DNA of 19,752 bases from Chloroflexota bacterium. GTDB lineage: Bacteria; Chloroflexota; Anaerolineae; Anaerolineales; Anaerolineaceae. This document shows positions 7,470 through 17,871 of the stretch, piece by piece. The stretch spans positions 1-19,752 of the forward strand of contig JAJUJY010000077.1 in NCBI GenBank assembly GCA_029265085.1, read 5' to 3'. The notes under the pieces were generated by a model, which was given only the letters and a program-made list of their open reading frames with translations, was not told where the DNA came from and ran no database searches. The first letter of the stretch is position 1; the number at the start of each line of letters is the position of its first letter. Made by a program: the position numbers and the translations under genes.

Positions 7470-8513
7470 TTATCCAAACACAGCTCGGTATACGCTGCGT
7501 CCGGGGATCCTTTCAACGGCGCTCATTAACCACCCTGGCAATACGAAGGTGATTGCTGCCAATACAATCGACAACAGGGACAGCCAGCCGAGTAAAAACG
7601 GCAGCCAGCTCTGGACGGCAAACAAAAGCAGGTTGATCACGACCAGGTTAGTCAGGTAAAGCCCATAAGATCGTTTGCCGAGATTCTCTAAAAATTTTAC
7701 GGCGGGGATCCGGTTGCGCGGAATGACTGGCGCAAGCAGGATGGCGGCCAAAGGGCAAAATACCTCTGCCAGGACTGCATTGACTGCCGTGAGTAGGTTG
7801 GCGGTGGCTAATCCGTATAGAACCAGGGTCACCAGGAGGGAAATCCAGGCATACCGTTTTAAAATAGGGGTTATTCTGGCAGCGTGGCATCCGTAGATAA
7901 TCCCCAGCGGATAAAACACACCCCAAACTGCGAATGGCAAAGCCAATACAGGTGGGGATAGGACCCGCACCCAACCTGGAAGCTCAAACGACAGTAGTTC
8001 TGGCTTGAGTACAACGATGTTGATGGCTTGAATGATGCCAAACACAACTATTACGAATCCCGGAAATTGCCTGGCTGCGCGAATCAGGATTGGGGCAATC
8101 AGGTAAAAGAAAACCAGGATCGGAACAAAGTTATACGGATATCCAACCAGTAAATTTTTGGCGTACCCAGCCAGGGAATATTGTTCTCCCCGGAGAAGGA
8201 ATACAACCCCATAATAGATTGCCGACCAGATCACATAGGGAACTAGAATGTGAAATACACTGTTCCAAACGATCCGGTAAGATGCCTTCAGGTCTTTTCC
8301 CTGCACCGCATAGACGAAGAAACTGCCTGCCAGAAAGAGGAAAATTGGAACAGCCAGAATGCCGACCTCTTTAACGGCCAACAGAATCACTTTTTCAATT
8401 TGCCCAAGATCAAATCCAGCCTGCCGGGCAGCCTGCAAGCCCAGCGTGATGGAGTGATTAACCACTACCAGGAAGATAGCAAATCCGCGCAGTGCAGGGA
8501 ATTGGCGGTTCAT
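7470..8513 (-). CDS. Membrane acyltransferase, family 3 (OafA/YrhL type)
   Basis: This 347-residue polytopic membrane protein transfers acyl groups (often acetyl or succinyl) to sugars of exported glycans. The N-terminus, FPALRGFAIFLVVVNHS, contains the family's R-x10-H motif (R9 to H20). About ten hydrophobic helices follow to the C-terminus, as usual for the transmembrane-only version without a periplasmic SGNH domain. The stop codon of the Sat-CysC gene upstream is separated from this ATG by a single base, so translation is almost certainly coupled. It is the last gene of the long minus-strand unit and is followed by the terminator at 7399-7443. The acyl donor and sugar acceptor cannot be read from the sequence. 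Interestingly, an SGNH-like lipoprotein, a possible partner activity, is encoded separately at 3393-4364. Confidence 0.88.
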   Translation of the reverse strand: MNRQFPALRGFAIFLVVVNHSITLGLQAARQAGFDLGQIEKVILLAVKEVGILAVPIFLFLAGSFFVYAVQGKDLKASYRIVWNSVFHILVPYVIWSAIYYGVVFLLRGEQYSLAGYAKNLLVGYPYNFVPILVFFYLIAPILIRAARQFPGFVIVVFGIIQAINIVVLKPELLSFELPGWVRVLSPPVLALPFAVWGVFYPLGIIYGCHAARITPILKRYAWISLLVTLVLYGLATANLLTAVNAVLAEVFCPLAAILLAPVIPRNRIPAVKFLENLGKRSYGLYLTNLVVINLLLFAVQSWLPFLLGWLSLLSIVLAAITFVLPGWLMSAVERIPGRSVYRAVFG

Positions 8514-8514
8514 C

Positions 8515-10296
<1,782 letters not shown>

Positions 10297-10321
10297 TCAA
10301 TAGATTGGAAGAAATGGATTG

Positions 10322-11308
10322 TTAAACAGTAAGTGGAGCCGTGCGCAGATAATCAGTTGTGCGCTGTTTCCGTTGGATATCCTGAATGACTCGTTCTACC
10401 TGAGCTGGTGTGAGATCCAAGGCGGCGGCAATGTTTTCTGTGGAAATCTTTTGTTCGTGACCGAGCCAAATCAGATCCAACACCTCGAACGGCAGGCGAA
10501 AGAAAAATTCTTCTTGTGTGCTGCCGGCACTGTAGGTGTCTGAGGTGGGGGTGCGTTCTTGGATTTCTTTGGGTATGTTGAGATAAGCGGCCAGTTGGTA
10601 CACCTGGCTCTTGAAAAGGTGGGTAATAGGATGAACATCCACCCCGCCGTCACCATGTTTGACAAAGAAACCCAGGTCATGTTCGTTTTTATTAGCCGTG
10701 CCGATCACCGCATAATTGCGTAATTCAGCATGATAGTAGAGCATAGCCATACGGGTTCGTTGTTTAAAATTGGAAGCCGCCATGATTTGAAAGAATTCAG
10801 ACGGGGGAATCCGTTTGCGGATTTCTTGCCCCTCTGGACTAACCGCAGTTAAGGAAAAAACATTGAGGGTATCTTCTTCTAAGAGGCTGCCGGGTAAGGT
10901 GATTTTGGATTTCCATCCGCTGGTGAATTCCGGAATAACCCGCCGGACAGCTTCATCTCGGCGGGCATAACACCCGGCCCCTTCTAATGCTCCGCTGATA
11001 TCCTCAATGATGGTATTCACCCCCAGGGATGCAGCCAGTTCCAATGCCAGGCGAGTGCTGTCCGGGCTGGATTCTTTTTCTGGCAGCAGTACCCCAATGA
11101 CTCGTTGCGGCCCAAGAGCAAGGACCGATAAAGCCAGCACGACTGAGGAATCAATCCCGCCGCTGATACCGATGATGGCACCGCGCCGGTGTAAATTTTG
11201 CAGAACAGCATTTCGCAGCATCTGCGAAATGCGATCCACTTCCACTGCCGAATCCAGGGTCAATGCCTGGCGGCTAAAAATGTTTGATGTTGGGGGAGAA
11301 CCATTCAT
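10322..11308 (-). CDS. NadE-like ATP-dependent amide synthetase (variant NAD synthase family)
   Basis: A member of the N-type ATP pyrophosphatase/NAD synthase family, 328 residues from the ATG at 11308. A TTG five codons upstream is possible, but a GGAG site 9 bases before the ATG favours 11308. Visible family motifs are the PP-loop SGGIDSS (49-55), N-F-K-Q-R-x-R-M, GTANKNE (203-209) and KHGDGGVD (217-224). Canonical NadE enzymes adenylate the carboxylate of nicotinate adenine dinucleotide and amidate it with ammonia. This protein differs: it carries about 60 additional residues between the PP-loop half and the N-F-K-Q-R motif. Where housekeeping enzymes have a 'S-A-D-L-W-x-G-Q-T-D-E' type segment, it reads TSDTYSAGSTQEEFFF (about 255-270). 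I recall such variants from surface-polysaccharide clusters. It lies 20 bases after asnB, so amidation of another substrate is plausible. There is no N-terminal glutaminase domain. Confidence 0.8.
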   Translation of the reverse strand: MNGSPPTSNIFSRQALTLDSAVEVDRISQMLRNAVLQNLHRRGAIIGISGGIDSSVVLALSVLALGPQRVIGVLLPEKESSPDSTRLALELAASLGVNTIIEDISGALEGAGCYARRDEAVRRVIPEFTSGWKSKITLPGSLLEEDTLNVFSLTAVSPEGQEIRKRIPPSEFFQIMAASNFKQRTRMAMLYYHAELRNYAVIGTANKNEHDLGFFVKHGDGGVDVHPITHLFKSQVYQLAAYLNIPKEIQERTPTSDTYSAGSTQEEFFFRLPFEVLDLIWLGHEQKISTENIAAALDLTPAQVERVIQDIQRKQRTTDYLRTAPLTV

Positions 11309-11328
11309 CAGATCCGGCTCCAATAATT

Positions 11329-13293
11329 TTAATAAACTTGTTCTGTGATCCGCAGAGGGGCAGTGGTACTGGTGGTAACTGCATGGTTCCGCTGAACGTA
11401 CATCTGGTGAAGCAGCTGCGTGGAAAGGATACCCACCAGAGCCATTTCTTCCACCTCGCTCAACTCATTTTCTGAACGAGCTTTTTGTACCAGTTTGCCA
11501 ACTGCCACCGGATTGAAATATCCGCTGGTCTGCAAGGCTTGAGTCGAAAGCAGTTCTAAAACGTATTCCGGGGCGTTATCGGAGAAGAAACTGCGCTGAA
11601 TTGGTGCGCGGTAGGGGCGTTTGGTACGTTTCCAGATTTCCGGGGGTAAGATCTTCTTGCCAAATTGGCGCAAGAGGTATTTTTCACTCAGTCCGCGCAG
11701 TTTTAAGTCGGCTGGCAGGCGGTTGCAAAATTCCACCACCCGGAAATCCAGGAATGGGAAACGTCCTTCCACCGAATGTGCCATAGCCGGGCGGTCGCCT
11801 TGTGATGAAAGTAAATAGGGCGACATAAAGGTGGTAATTTCGAGGTATTGCGCCTTAGCCAGGGGAGACCAATCCTTAAATTTTTCTGGAAGATGCAGCA
11901 GATTGTTTTCTGTGGTGGGTAATTCCGGCGGGGTGCCGTTGCGCCCTGCGAAGAATCGCAAGGTACGGGCTGTATTTGACCAGCGAATCGAGTGAGAATA
12001 ATACGGTGATCCGGTGTTGAGCAAATCTCGGGCAAAGAAGGCGGATAAGAATCCGCCTGATTGAGAAAGGCGGGGAATATCTGGATAAATCTTCTTATAC
12101 AATAATGGGCGTAATTCTGATTCCGGATGGCGGGCTACAAACCGGCGAATTTTCATTTCTTTGAAAATGTCGTATCCGCCTAATATTTCATCTGCACCTT
12201 CGCCGGTCAGGACGACCTTGTAGTTGTTGCGGTGAACCAGATCGGAGAGCAAAAACATTGGCGCGGGCGAGGTGCGTAAAATGGGAATTTCGGTGTGCCA
12301 GATTACTTCCGGAAAAACGCGTCCAATATCCTCAGGACGGCACTCCACAACCTGGTGGTGTGTACCAAGGAATTGCGCCATCTGAACCTGAAATTCACTT
12401 TCGTTAAACTGCGGTGTGGAAAATGCGATCGAAAAAGTATCCAGGTTGGCATTGCTGTAATTGCGGATGATTGCAGCGGTGGTTGATGAATCCAGGCCGC
12501 CGCTCAAGTACGCGCCGACAGGAACATCGGCACGCAGGCGAATCTGGGCTGCATCCACCAAAAGGCTGCTGAACTCTTCTACATAGGCTTCGTCGGATTT
12601 GCGTTGGGTGTCTTCGGTAAAATCCAAAGACCAGTAAGGGCGAACCTGGATTGCACCATCTTTTAATAACAAATAATGGGCTGGGGGAACTTCCTGCACG
12701 CCCTGGAAAATCGAACGTGGAGAAAGCGGGCTCCAGTAAGTGAAGATTTGCTCCAGTGCCGCAGGATCAATCACTGGATTCCAGCCGGGTAAAGCCAGGA
12801 AAGATTTGATTTCCGATGCAAAAGCAAGCTGCCCCTGGTGTTCGGTATAAAAAATTGGGCGAATACCTAAGCGGTCGCGGGCTAAGAGCAGACTGCGTTG
12901 GCGGGTATCCCAAATGGCAATAGCAAATTGGCCGTTAAGATGGTTAAGACAATCGGGGCCATACTCTTCGTATAGGTGAAGAATCACCTCGGTGTCAGAT
13001 TGGGTGGCAAACTGGTGGCCTTTCGCTTCCAAAGCGGGGCGCAGCTCAATGTAATTAAATATTTCACCGTTAAAAACGATCCGTAATGACCCGTCTTCGT
13101 TGGTCATGGGCTGCTGCCCGCCGGATAAGTCGATGATGCTCAGTCTTGCGGAGGCTAAGCCAGCGGTTGTGTCGCGGTAAATGCCAAATTCATCCGGGCC
13201 GCGGTGGTGCAAGGCCAGGATCATGCGCTGCAAAGTTTCCAGCGCAGGCGAATGTTTCGAATGGAGATTAATTAATCCGGCGATACCGCACAT
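11329..13293 (-). CDS. asnB: AsnB-type glutamine-dependent amidotransferase
   Basis: A 654-residue class II (Ntn) amidotransferase of the asparagine synthetase B family. Cys2, exposed after Met removal (MCGIAGL), is the glutaminase nucleophile. RGPDEFG (about 31-37), FNGEIFNY and the 'S-D-T-E-V-I-L' block complete the glutaminase domain. The synthetase domain has the PP-loop SGGLDSS (264-270) and GEGADEILGGY. Such enzymes release ammonia from glutamine, adenylate a carboxylate and form an amide. Aspartate is the housekeeping substrate, but many glycan-cluster homologues act on other carboxylates. The ATG at 13293 lies 3 bases after the stop of the acyl ligase, with GAGGTG as ribosome site inside that gene's end, so the two are coupled. 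A NadE-like amide synthetase follows at once. Domain content and length are normal. Confidence 0.92.
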   Translation of the reverse strand: MCGIAGLINLHSKHSPALETLQRMILALHHRGPDEFGIYRDTTAGLASARLSIIDLSGGQQPMTNEDGSLRIVFNGEIFNYIELRPALEAKGHQFATQSDTEVILHLYEEYGPDCLNHLNGQFAIAIWDTRQRSLLLARDRLGIRPIFYTEHQGQLAFASEIKSFLALPGWNPVIDPAALEQIFTYWSPLSPRSIFQGVQEVPPAHYLLLKDGAIQVRPYWSLDFTEDTQRKSDEAYVEEFSSLLVDAAQIRLRADVPVGAYLSGGLDSSTTAAIIRNYSNANLDTFSIAFSTPQFNESEFQVQMAQFLGTHHQVVECRPEDIGRVFPEVIWHTEIPILRTSPAPMFLLSDLVHRNNYKVVLTGEGADEILGGYDIFKEMKIRRFVARHPESELRPLLYKKIYPDIPRLSQSGGFLSAFFARDLLNTGSPYYSHSIRWSNTARTLRFFAGRNGTPPELPTTENNLLHLPEKFKDWSPLAKAQYLEITTFMSPYLLSSQGDRPAMAHSVEGRFPFLDFRVVEFCNRLPADLKLRGLSEKYLLRQFGKKILPPEIWKRTKRPYRAPIQRSFFSDNAPEYVLELLSTQALQTSGYFNPVAVGKLVQKARSENELSEVEEMALVGILSTQLLHQMYVQRNHAVTTSTTAPLRITEQVY

Positions 13294-13296
13294 AGT

Positions 13297-14832
13297 TCAC
13301 CTCAAATCTGTTTTTTTAATTTTGCCGGACGTGGTTTTTGGCAGTTCAGCACAAAATTCCACGAATTTTGGAACCATAAAATCTTCCAGATTGGCTTTGC
13401 AATGGCGAAAGATATCATTCTCGGTCAGGTCGTTCCCGTTTTGGACGACAAATACTTTAATTGCCTGCCCTAGCACAGGGTCCGGTACGCCGATGACGGC
13501 TGCTTCTAAAACGCCGGGCAAGCGGTAGAGCACATTTTCCACTTCTTTGGGAGAAACTTTTTCACCACGGCTCTTGATGATATCGTCTTTGCGGGCGACA
13601 AAATAGAAATAACCTTCTGCATCTGTGCGGAATAAATCGCCAGAATAACATAAGCGTTCACCAGGGATTGGCCCCGTACGGAACCGCCGGGCGGACATTT
13701 CTGGGTCGCCCCAATAGCCGCGCATTACGTGCCTGCCGCGTACTACCAGTTCACCGGTTTCGCCCGGTTCCAGGCGCTGTCCCTGTTCATTCTCCAGCCA
13801 GACCTCGGTACCCGGTATAGCAATTCCCACTGAATCGGGTCGGCGTTCGAGTTGGTCTGGCGGCAGGTAAAGAGTACGCTTGGTTTCGGTTAATCCATAC
13901 ATAGAAAAGAGCGTGACCCAGGGGAATTTCTCCCGGATTTGCAGAATGTGCGCCGGGGGTAGGGCAGCCGCTGTATTGGTCATGTAGCGCAGGCTGGAAA
14001 GATCATATGCAGACAAATCCATATTGACCAGTACGGAATAAATTGTTGGTACACCGGGGAAACCGGTAACCTTTTCAGCCTGGATTTTTTCCAAAATGAC
14101 CGCGGGATACGTAAAGCCTTTTTCCAGCACCAGCCGTCCGGAAAAACTAAAGGTCATCAGTAGCTGGTACAGCCCATAATCAAATGAGAGCGGCAGCATG
14201 TTGATAACCACATCATCCTGTGTGTTTTGTAGATAGGTCGTGATCGATCCAACAGCAAAAACTACATTGCTGTGATCGGACATAACCCCTTTGGGTTCGC
14301 CTGTGCTGCCGGAGGTGTAAATCAGGCAGGCAAGATCAAGGTCGATGTTGGCTGGTTTGGGACGTGCTGGCAGCCCGGCTGCTAGAAATTCCGTAAAGCG
14401 GAAGAGCCTGGAAGATGCCTCTATCGTTCCTGATCCTGTAATTAAGCCAAACTTCAACGAGGGCAGTTCGTTCAGGAGCGTCTCAGCCACATTTTGCTGA
14501 GCTGACCAGGTGACCAGTGCGCTGGCCTGGCAGTTATTGGCGATATAGGCCAGTTTATCTGCCTTGGTGGTGTGGTTTACCACTACAAAAACGCCCCCTG
14601 CTTTTAATATTCCAAAAAGCGCAATGACCAGTTCAACCGAGTTCGGTAAATACAATATCACCCGTTGCCCGCGTTGAATACCGTGAGCGGCGAGTTGATT
14701 TGCTAATTGGTTCGCCTGGGTTTCGATTTGGCTATAGGTCAGCCGCTGTTGATCGCATACCAGGGCGACCTTCTCCGGAAATTGATCTGCGCTGTTTTCG
14801 AGAAATTGCTGTACAAGACGGGCGGGGGGCAT
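13297..14832 (-). CDS. AMP-forming acyl/amino-acyl ligase (ANL superfamily)
   Basis: A 511-residue adenylating enzyme. Core motifs are the A3 phosphate loop YTSGSTGEPKG (172-182), MYGLTET (A5), YSGDLFRTDAEGYFYFVARKDDIIKSRG split over the A7-A8 hinge, and the C-terminal catalytic Lys504 in T-T-S-G-K-I-K-K. It should activate a carboxylic acid as the acyl-AMP and load it on a thiol. Because the neighbouring upstream gene is a stand-alone acyl carrier protein 21 bases away, the ACP phosphopantetheine is the likely acceptor. Substrate cannot be read with confidence. Ligase, ACP and AsnB-like amidotransferase neighbours also occur in exosortase-linked EPS loci of Gram-negative bacteria (from memory), but I see no exosortase here. 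The start ATG at 14832 is preceded by AGGA at 8 bases. Confidence 0.9.
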   Translation of the reverse strand: MPPARLVQQFLENSADQFPEKVALVCDQQRLTYSQIETQANQLANQLAAHGIQRGQRVILYLPNSVELVIALFGILKAGGVFVVVNHTTKADKLAYIANNCQASALVTWSAQQNVAETLLNELPSLKFGLITGSGTIEASSRLFRFTEFLAAGLPARPKPANIDLDLACLIYTSGSTGEPKGVMSDHSNVVFAVGSITTYLQNTQDDVVINMLPLSFDYGLYQLLMTFSFSGRLVLEKGFTYPAVILEKIQAEKVTGFPGVPTIYSVLVNMDLSAYDLSSLRYMTNTAAALPPAHILQIREKFPWVTLFSMYGLTETKRTLYLPPDQLERRPDSVGIAIPGTEVWLENEQGQRLEPGETGELVVRGRHVMRGYWGDPEMSARRFRTGPIPGERLCYSGDLFRTDAEGYFYFVARKDDIIKSRGEKVSPKEVENVLYRLPGVLEAAVIGVPDPVLGQAIKVFVVQNGNDLTENDIFRHCKANLEDFMVPKFVEFCAELPKTTSGKIKKTDLR

Positions 14833-14853
14833 AAATTTTTCCTGGATATCGAA

Positions 14854-15111
14854 TTAATGAGAACCGTTTTGTTTGCGGCGGACAAACCCGGCCAGATTGC
14901 TGACCGAATCGAAATTTGACGGGACGATCTCACTGTCTGCAATATCGATCCCATAAGTTTCCTCAACATATGAAACCAGTTCCATGACATTCATCGAATC
15001 GACGATGCCATTTTCTAGAAAAGAGGTCTCATTGGAGTATGGATACCCATTATTGCTGTAAAGAATATTTTCCGAAATATATTTGCGAACGTTCTCTTCT
15101 ATACTGCCCAT
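14854..15111 (-). CDS. Acyl carrier protein
   Basis: An 85-residue phosphopantetheine-binding protein. Helix I starts at IEENVRKYI. The attachment site is Ser39 in GIVDSMNVMELV, the family's D-S-L/M motif, followed by helix II and 'EETYGIDIADSEI', typical of ACPs. The ATG at 15111 is chosen because GGAGG (15124-15120) lies 8 bases upstream; a longer frame upstream of it would overlap the preceding gene and adds non-ACP sequence. The protein precedes an AMP-forming ligase by 21 bases, making an activate-and-carry pair. It is unlikely to be the housekeeping fatty-acid ACP, since no fab genes adjoin it and the sequence around the Ser is DSM rather than DSLD. Confidence 0.9.
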   Translation of the reverse strand: MGSIEENVRKYISENILYSNNGYPYSNETSFLENGIVDSMNVMELVSYVEETYGIDIADSEIVPSNFDSVSNLAGFVRRKQNGSH

Positions 15112-15142
15112 TTTTTCATCCTCCAAAAAATATACGGTGAAC

Positions 15143-17842
15143 CTAATCCAGGTTCGATTTCTTGACCACTTTGCTGTACACAAAAGTTCCTGTGGTTAAA
15201 GCGACAGCCAGAAATACGCCAACGACAATGCCAACTACAGGACTGCTGTTTGAACCGTTGCGGGTGCGGTTGAAATTTGCTGCGATCGCGGTTGGGGTGA
15301 GTTCCGGCTGCGGGGTGGCTAAAGTCTGGCTGGCTGTGGGGGTGTTGGTTGGAAGAACAGCCGGGCTGGATTCCGGTATGCTGACCTGCGGAACATCTAT
15401 CTGTAAAGCAGTGAAGGAAATTTGGGTTTGATCACCCTGATCGGTGCTGGAAGCTGCCTTGCTGGTGAATGCGGCCAGCATTTTTCCAGTAGGGTCAATG
15501 GCTACAGATAAAACGCCCAGGTCTTTTATCGAGCTTACGGCCGACATGATTTCAGGCCCAGATTCCCAGCGCGCTCCATTTCCAACCAGATAATCAATCT
15601 TCACTTTGCTTCCCCGTTGTTGGCTGGCCTGCAAAAGGTGTAATTGTCCAGCCCGGTCGATGGTTAAAGCAGTTTCTCCAACTTCCCCTTCCAGAGCAAT
15701 AAATTTGTTTGGCTGTGACCAGGTAAGGCCGCCGTCTTGAGAGATTGAGGTAAATAAACTGGTTTCACCTGGTTGAACTTCTTTCCAAAAGCGATGTACG
15801 GTTTGTCCACCATATGCGATTACTTGATTCCAAATGGTTGGTTGAGCACTGATTTGTTCTGGCGCGTCCCAGGTTATTCCGGCATCGATCGAGCGCAGTC
15901 CGTAGAGCGTTAACGAACCTGCCCCGCCAGGCAGGGTGGCGCAAGTCCAAAGGATGTTGATGGTCTGGCTGCCGTTGATTGCGATCGAGGGGTTTTCAAC
16001 CATTGGGCAATTAAGGGTTGTGCCGTCCAGAATCTTTTCGGCCTCTGTCCAGCTTGTGCCGCCATCTTGTGATTTTGTCAGATACAGCCCCCGATTTTCG
16101 TTCAATGGGATGCCATATAACGCATACAGGGTCCCATCGGTGCTCAGTACCATGACTGGTGACAATCCGGGGGTGTTTTCAGGCTGGATGGTTTTTGGCT
16201 CAATCCAATTCGACCGGTTGCCTGCCTGTTCTGGTGAGGTATAGCTGGAATAAATTTGCCCCAGTTCACCTGCCTGCCAAAGGGCAACCAAGCGATTGGT
16301 TGAGGGTTGTACAGCGGCTGCGAGCTGATCGGGAATCCCTAATTTAGCAGTGATTATGGGGTAGGGGCCGGAAAAAGAACTGCCTTTCCAGAATGCGTAA
16401 CTTATCCCATTTTCAGAAACAATAGCATTCGGTCCTTTTAATTCCGACCAAAGCACATGCAGGCCGTCCTGCATGTCTGGTTGAATTACTAAGGAAGTAA
16501 CCGTTAGATCGCCAAGATTGGTCGTGAGGGGAGCGCTCCAGGCTGCCTTCGGCATGAACCAATCGGTTAATGAGTCAACTTCCCGGCTAACTGCCCAGAT
16601 ATCGCCGCCGCGTCCTGTATCGCAGCCAATGATCAGGAGCTGTTTGCCGTTGAATATAGGTTGGTAACAGCGGAATTCGACAACATTTAATGTGTTGGGA
16701 TCAAAAAATCCGTCCAACGCATTTTGATTTTGGATATCACTCCAGATTTCGCCGTTCCAGGCCTGTAAAAATGGCTGGCCCTGGATATTGGCAAATAAGA
16801 AAGAGGTTTTTGAGTCGACTGAATAGAAATGGATATCTTGCGGACAGGTATTGAATTCTTGCCAGAGATTACCGTTTGCCTGAAACGTATCTCCTCCATC
16901 CTGGGAGGAGCGGTACCTTTGAATGCAGCTCCCACCTACTGGATCGGTAGATTGCCAGAGGAAAACAACATTACTGCCGTTTGCATGGATGATTAATTTC
17001 TTCGGTGTCTGGTATGCAGAGGATGAATTTGGACCATCTACCTGGGTTGTTTCGCTCCAATTCCCTCCTTCATCCACCGAGCGGGTGTAATAGATGCGCT
17101 TAAGGGCAGGATTTTCCCAGGCAATGAAAATCCAATTGTTCTCCTCTACCAGTGTGGCTTCAACATCAATGCTGACATCGAAGTTGGCTGCCATGCTTCG
17201 CGCTGCACTTTGATCGGGTGGGGGAATGAGCGTGCGAAAATAACGAGACTGGTCGATTAGACGTGGAAAAGACCACCCCGATGTGCCTGGATAGGTACGA
17301 ATGTAATAAACCCCGGCAGGAAAATCATTGGTATCCAAGGCGCGAATATAGCCCAGGTGTAACTGCCCTTTGGAATCCAGGCGCACATCGTATGCGACAA
17401 CCGAAACAGCCAGGCGAACCGGTGCAGCCCATTGATCCATGCTTGATATCAAATTTGCCGGAACGCTCGAATAATAAAAATCATATTCGTCATCAATCCA
17501 GAATGCATAGATCAGCCCATCTGGAGTTGCGATCAGGCGGTATTTTAAACCACTAAATGGCAAATCGAGGTTAACAGGCGTTTCCCAGGTTGTGCCATCC
17601 CCCTGGGTATGGACAATACCTGCATAGGCATCCTGCCAAAACACGTGATAGGTCTGGTTGAAATCCAATACGACATTGGGTTGGCTGGTAGCTCCGGAAT
17701 TCGACAAATTAATGGGTGTTCCCCATTCACTTGAACCGGTTTGTGCTTGCACGTTCGCTGGATAACTTGAACCCAACAGGACCATTACCAGGATAAGCGC
17801 CTGCAGAATTGCTTTTGATGATGACAGGGTTTTATGTTTCAA
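15143..17842 (-). CDS. Large secreted Asp-box (BNR) repeat protein with C-terminal membrane anchor
   Basis: About 899 residues. A signal peptide (basic KHK, hydrophobic 11-24, cleavage near VQAQ) is followed by a long beta-propeller-rich body and a Thr/Pro-rich stalk (about 825-862). A C-terminal transmembrane helix and a basic tail (KVVKK) finish it. Asp-box motifs include SVDEGGNW (255-262) and SQDGGDTF (313-320, Phe for Trp); further S-x-D-x-G-x-x-W boxes occur at SQDGGTSW, SIDAGITW and SQDGGLTW. With so many boxes it may contain two propellers. No sialidase active-site set is evident. The start is not ATG: the best candidate is TTG at 17842, with CTG at 17854 as an alternative, since no in-frame ATG precedes the signal peptide. 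It shares its overall plan with the protein at 1822-3291 and is co-transcribed with ACP (31-base gap). Its role is unknown; sensing or binding an extracellular glycan is one possibility. Confidence 0.8.
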   Translation of the reverse strand: MKHKTLSSSKAILQALILVMVLLGSSYPANVQAQTGSSEWGTPINLSNSGATSQPNVVLDFNQTYHVFWQDAYAGIVHTQGDGTTWETPVNLDLPFSGLKYRLIATPDGLIYAFWIDDEYDFYYSSVPANLISSMDQWAAPVRLAVSVVAYDVRLDSKGQLHLGYIRALDTNDFPAGVYYIRTYPGTSGWSFPRLIDQSRYFRTLIPPPDQSAARSMAANFDVSIDVEATLVEENNWIFIAWENPALKRIYYTRSVDEGGNWSETTQVDGPNSSSAYQTPKKLIIHANGSNVVFLWQSTDPVGGSCIQRYRSSQDGGDTFQANGNLWQEFNTCPQDIHFYSVDSKTSFLFANIQGQPFLQAWNGEIWSDIQNQNALDGFFDPNTLNVVEFRCYQPIFNGKQLLIIGCDTGRGGDIWAVSREVDSLTDWFMPKAAWSAPLTTNLGDLTVTSLVIQPDMQDGLHVLWSELKGPNAIVSENGISYAFWKGSSFSGPYPIITAKLGIPDQLAAAVQPSTNRLVALWQAGELGQIYSSYTSPEQAGNRSNWIEPKTIQPENTPGLSPVMVLSTDGTLYALYGIPLNENRGLYLTKSQDGGTSWTEAEKILDGTTLNCPMVENPSIAINGSQTINILWTCATLPGGAGSLTLYGLRSIDAGITWDAPEQISAQPTIWNQVIAYGGQTVHRFWKEVQPGETSLFTSISQDGGLTWSQPNKFIALEGEVGETALTIDRAGQLHLLQASQQRGSKVKIDYLVGNGARWESGPEIMSAVSSIKDLGVLSVAIDPTGKMLAAFTSKAASSTDQGDQTQISFTALQIDVPQVSIPESSPAVLPTNTPTASQTLATPQPELTPTAIAANFNRTRNGSNSSPVVGIVVGVFLAVALTTGTFVYSKVVKKSNLD

Positions 17843-17871
17843 AGTTCGTCTCAGTCGTTTTGGATAGGAAT

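Noticed and set aside
15112..15183. Longer ACP start at 15183 adding 24 residues
   Set aside because: The extension overlaps the upstream gene's end and is unlike ACPs; GGAGG at 15120-15124 marks the ATG at 15111.
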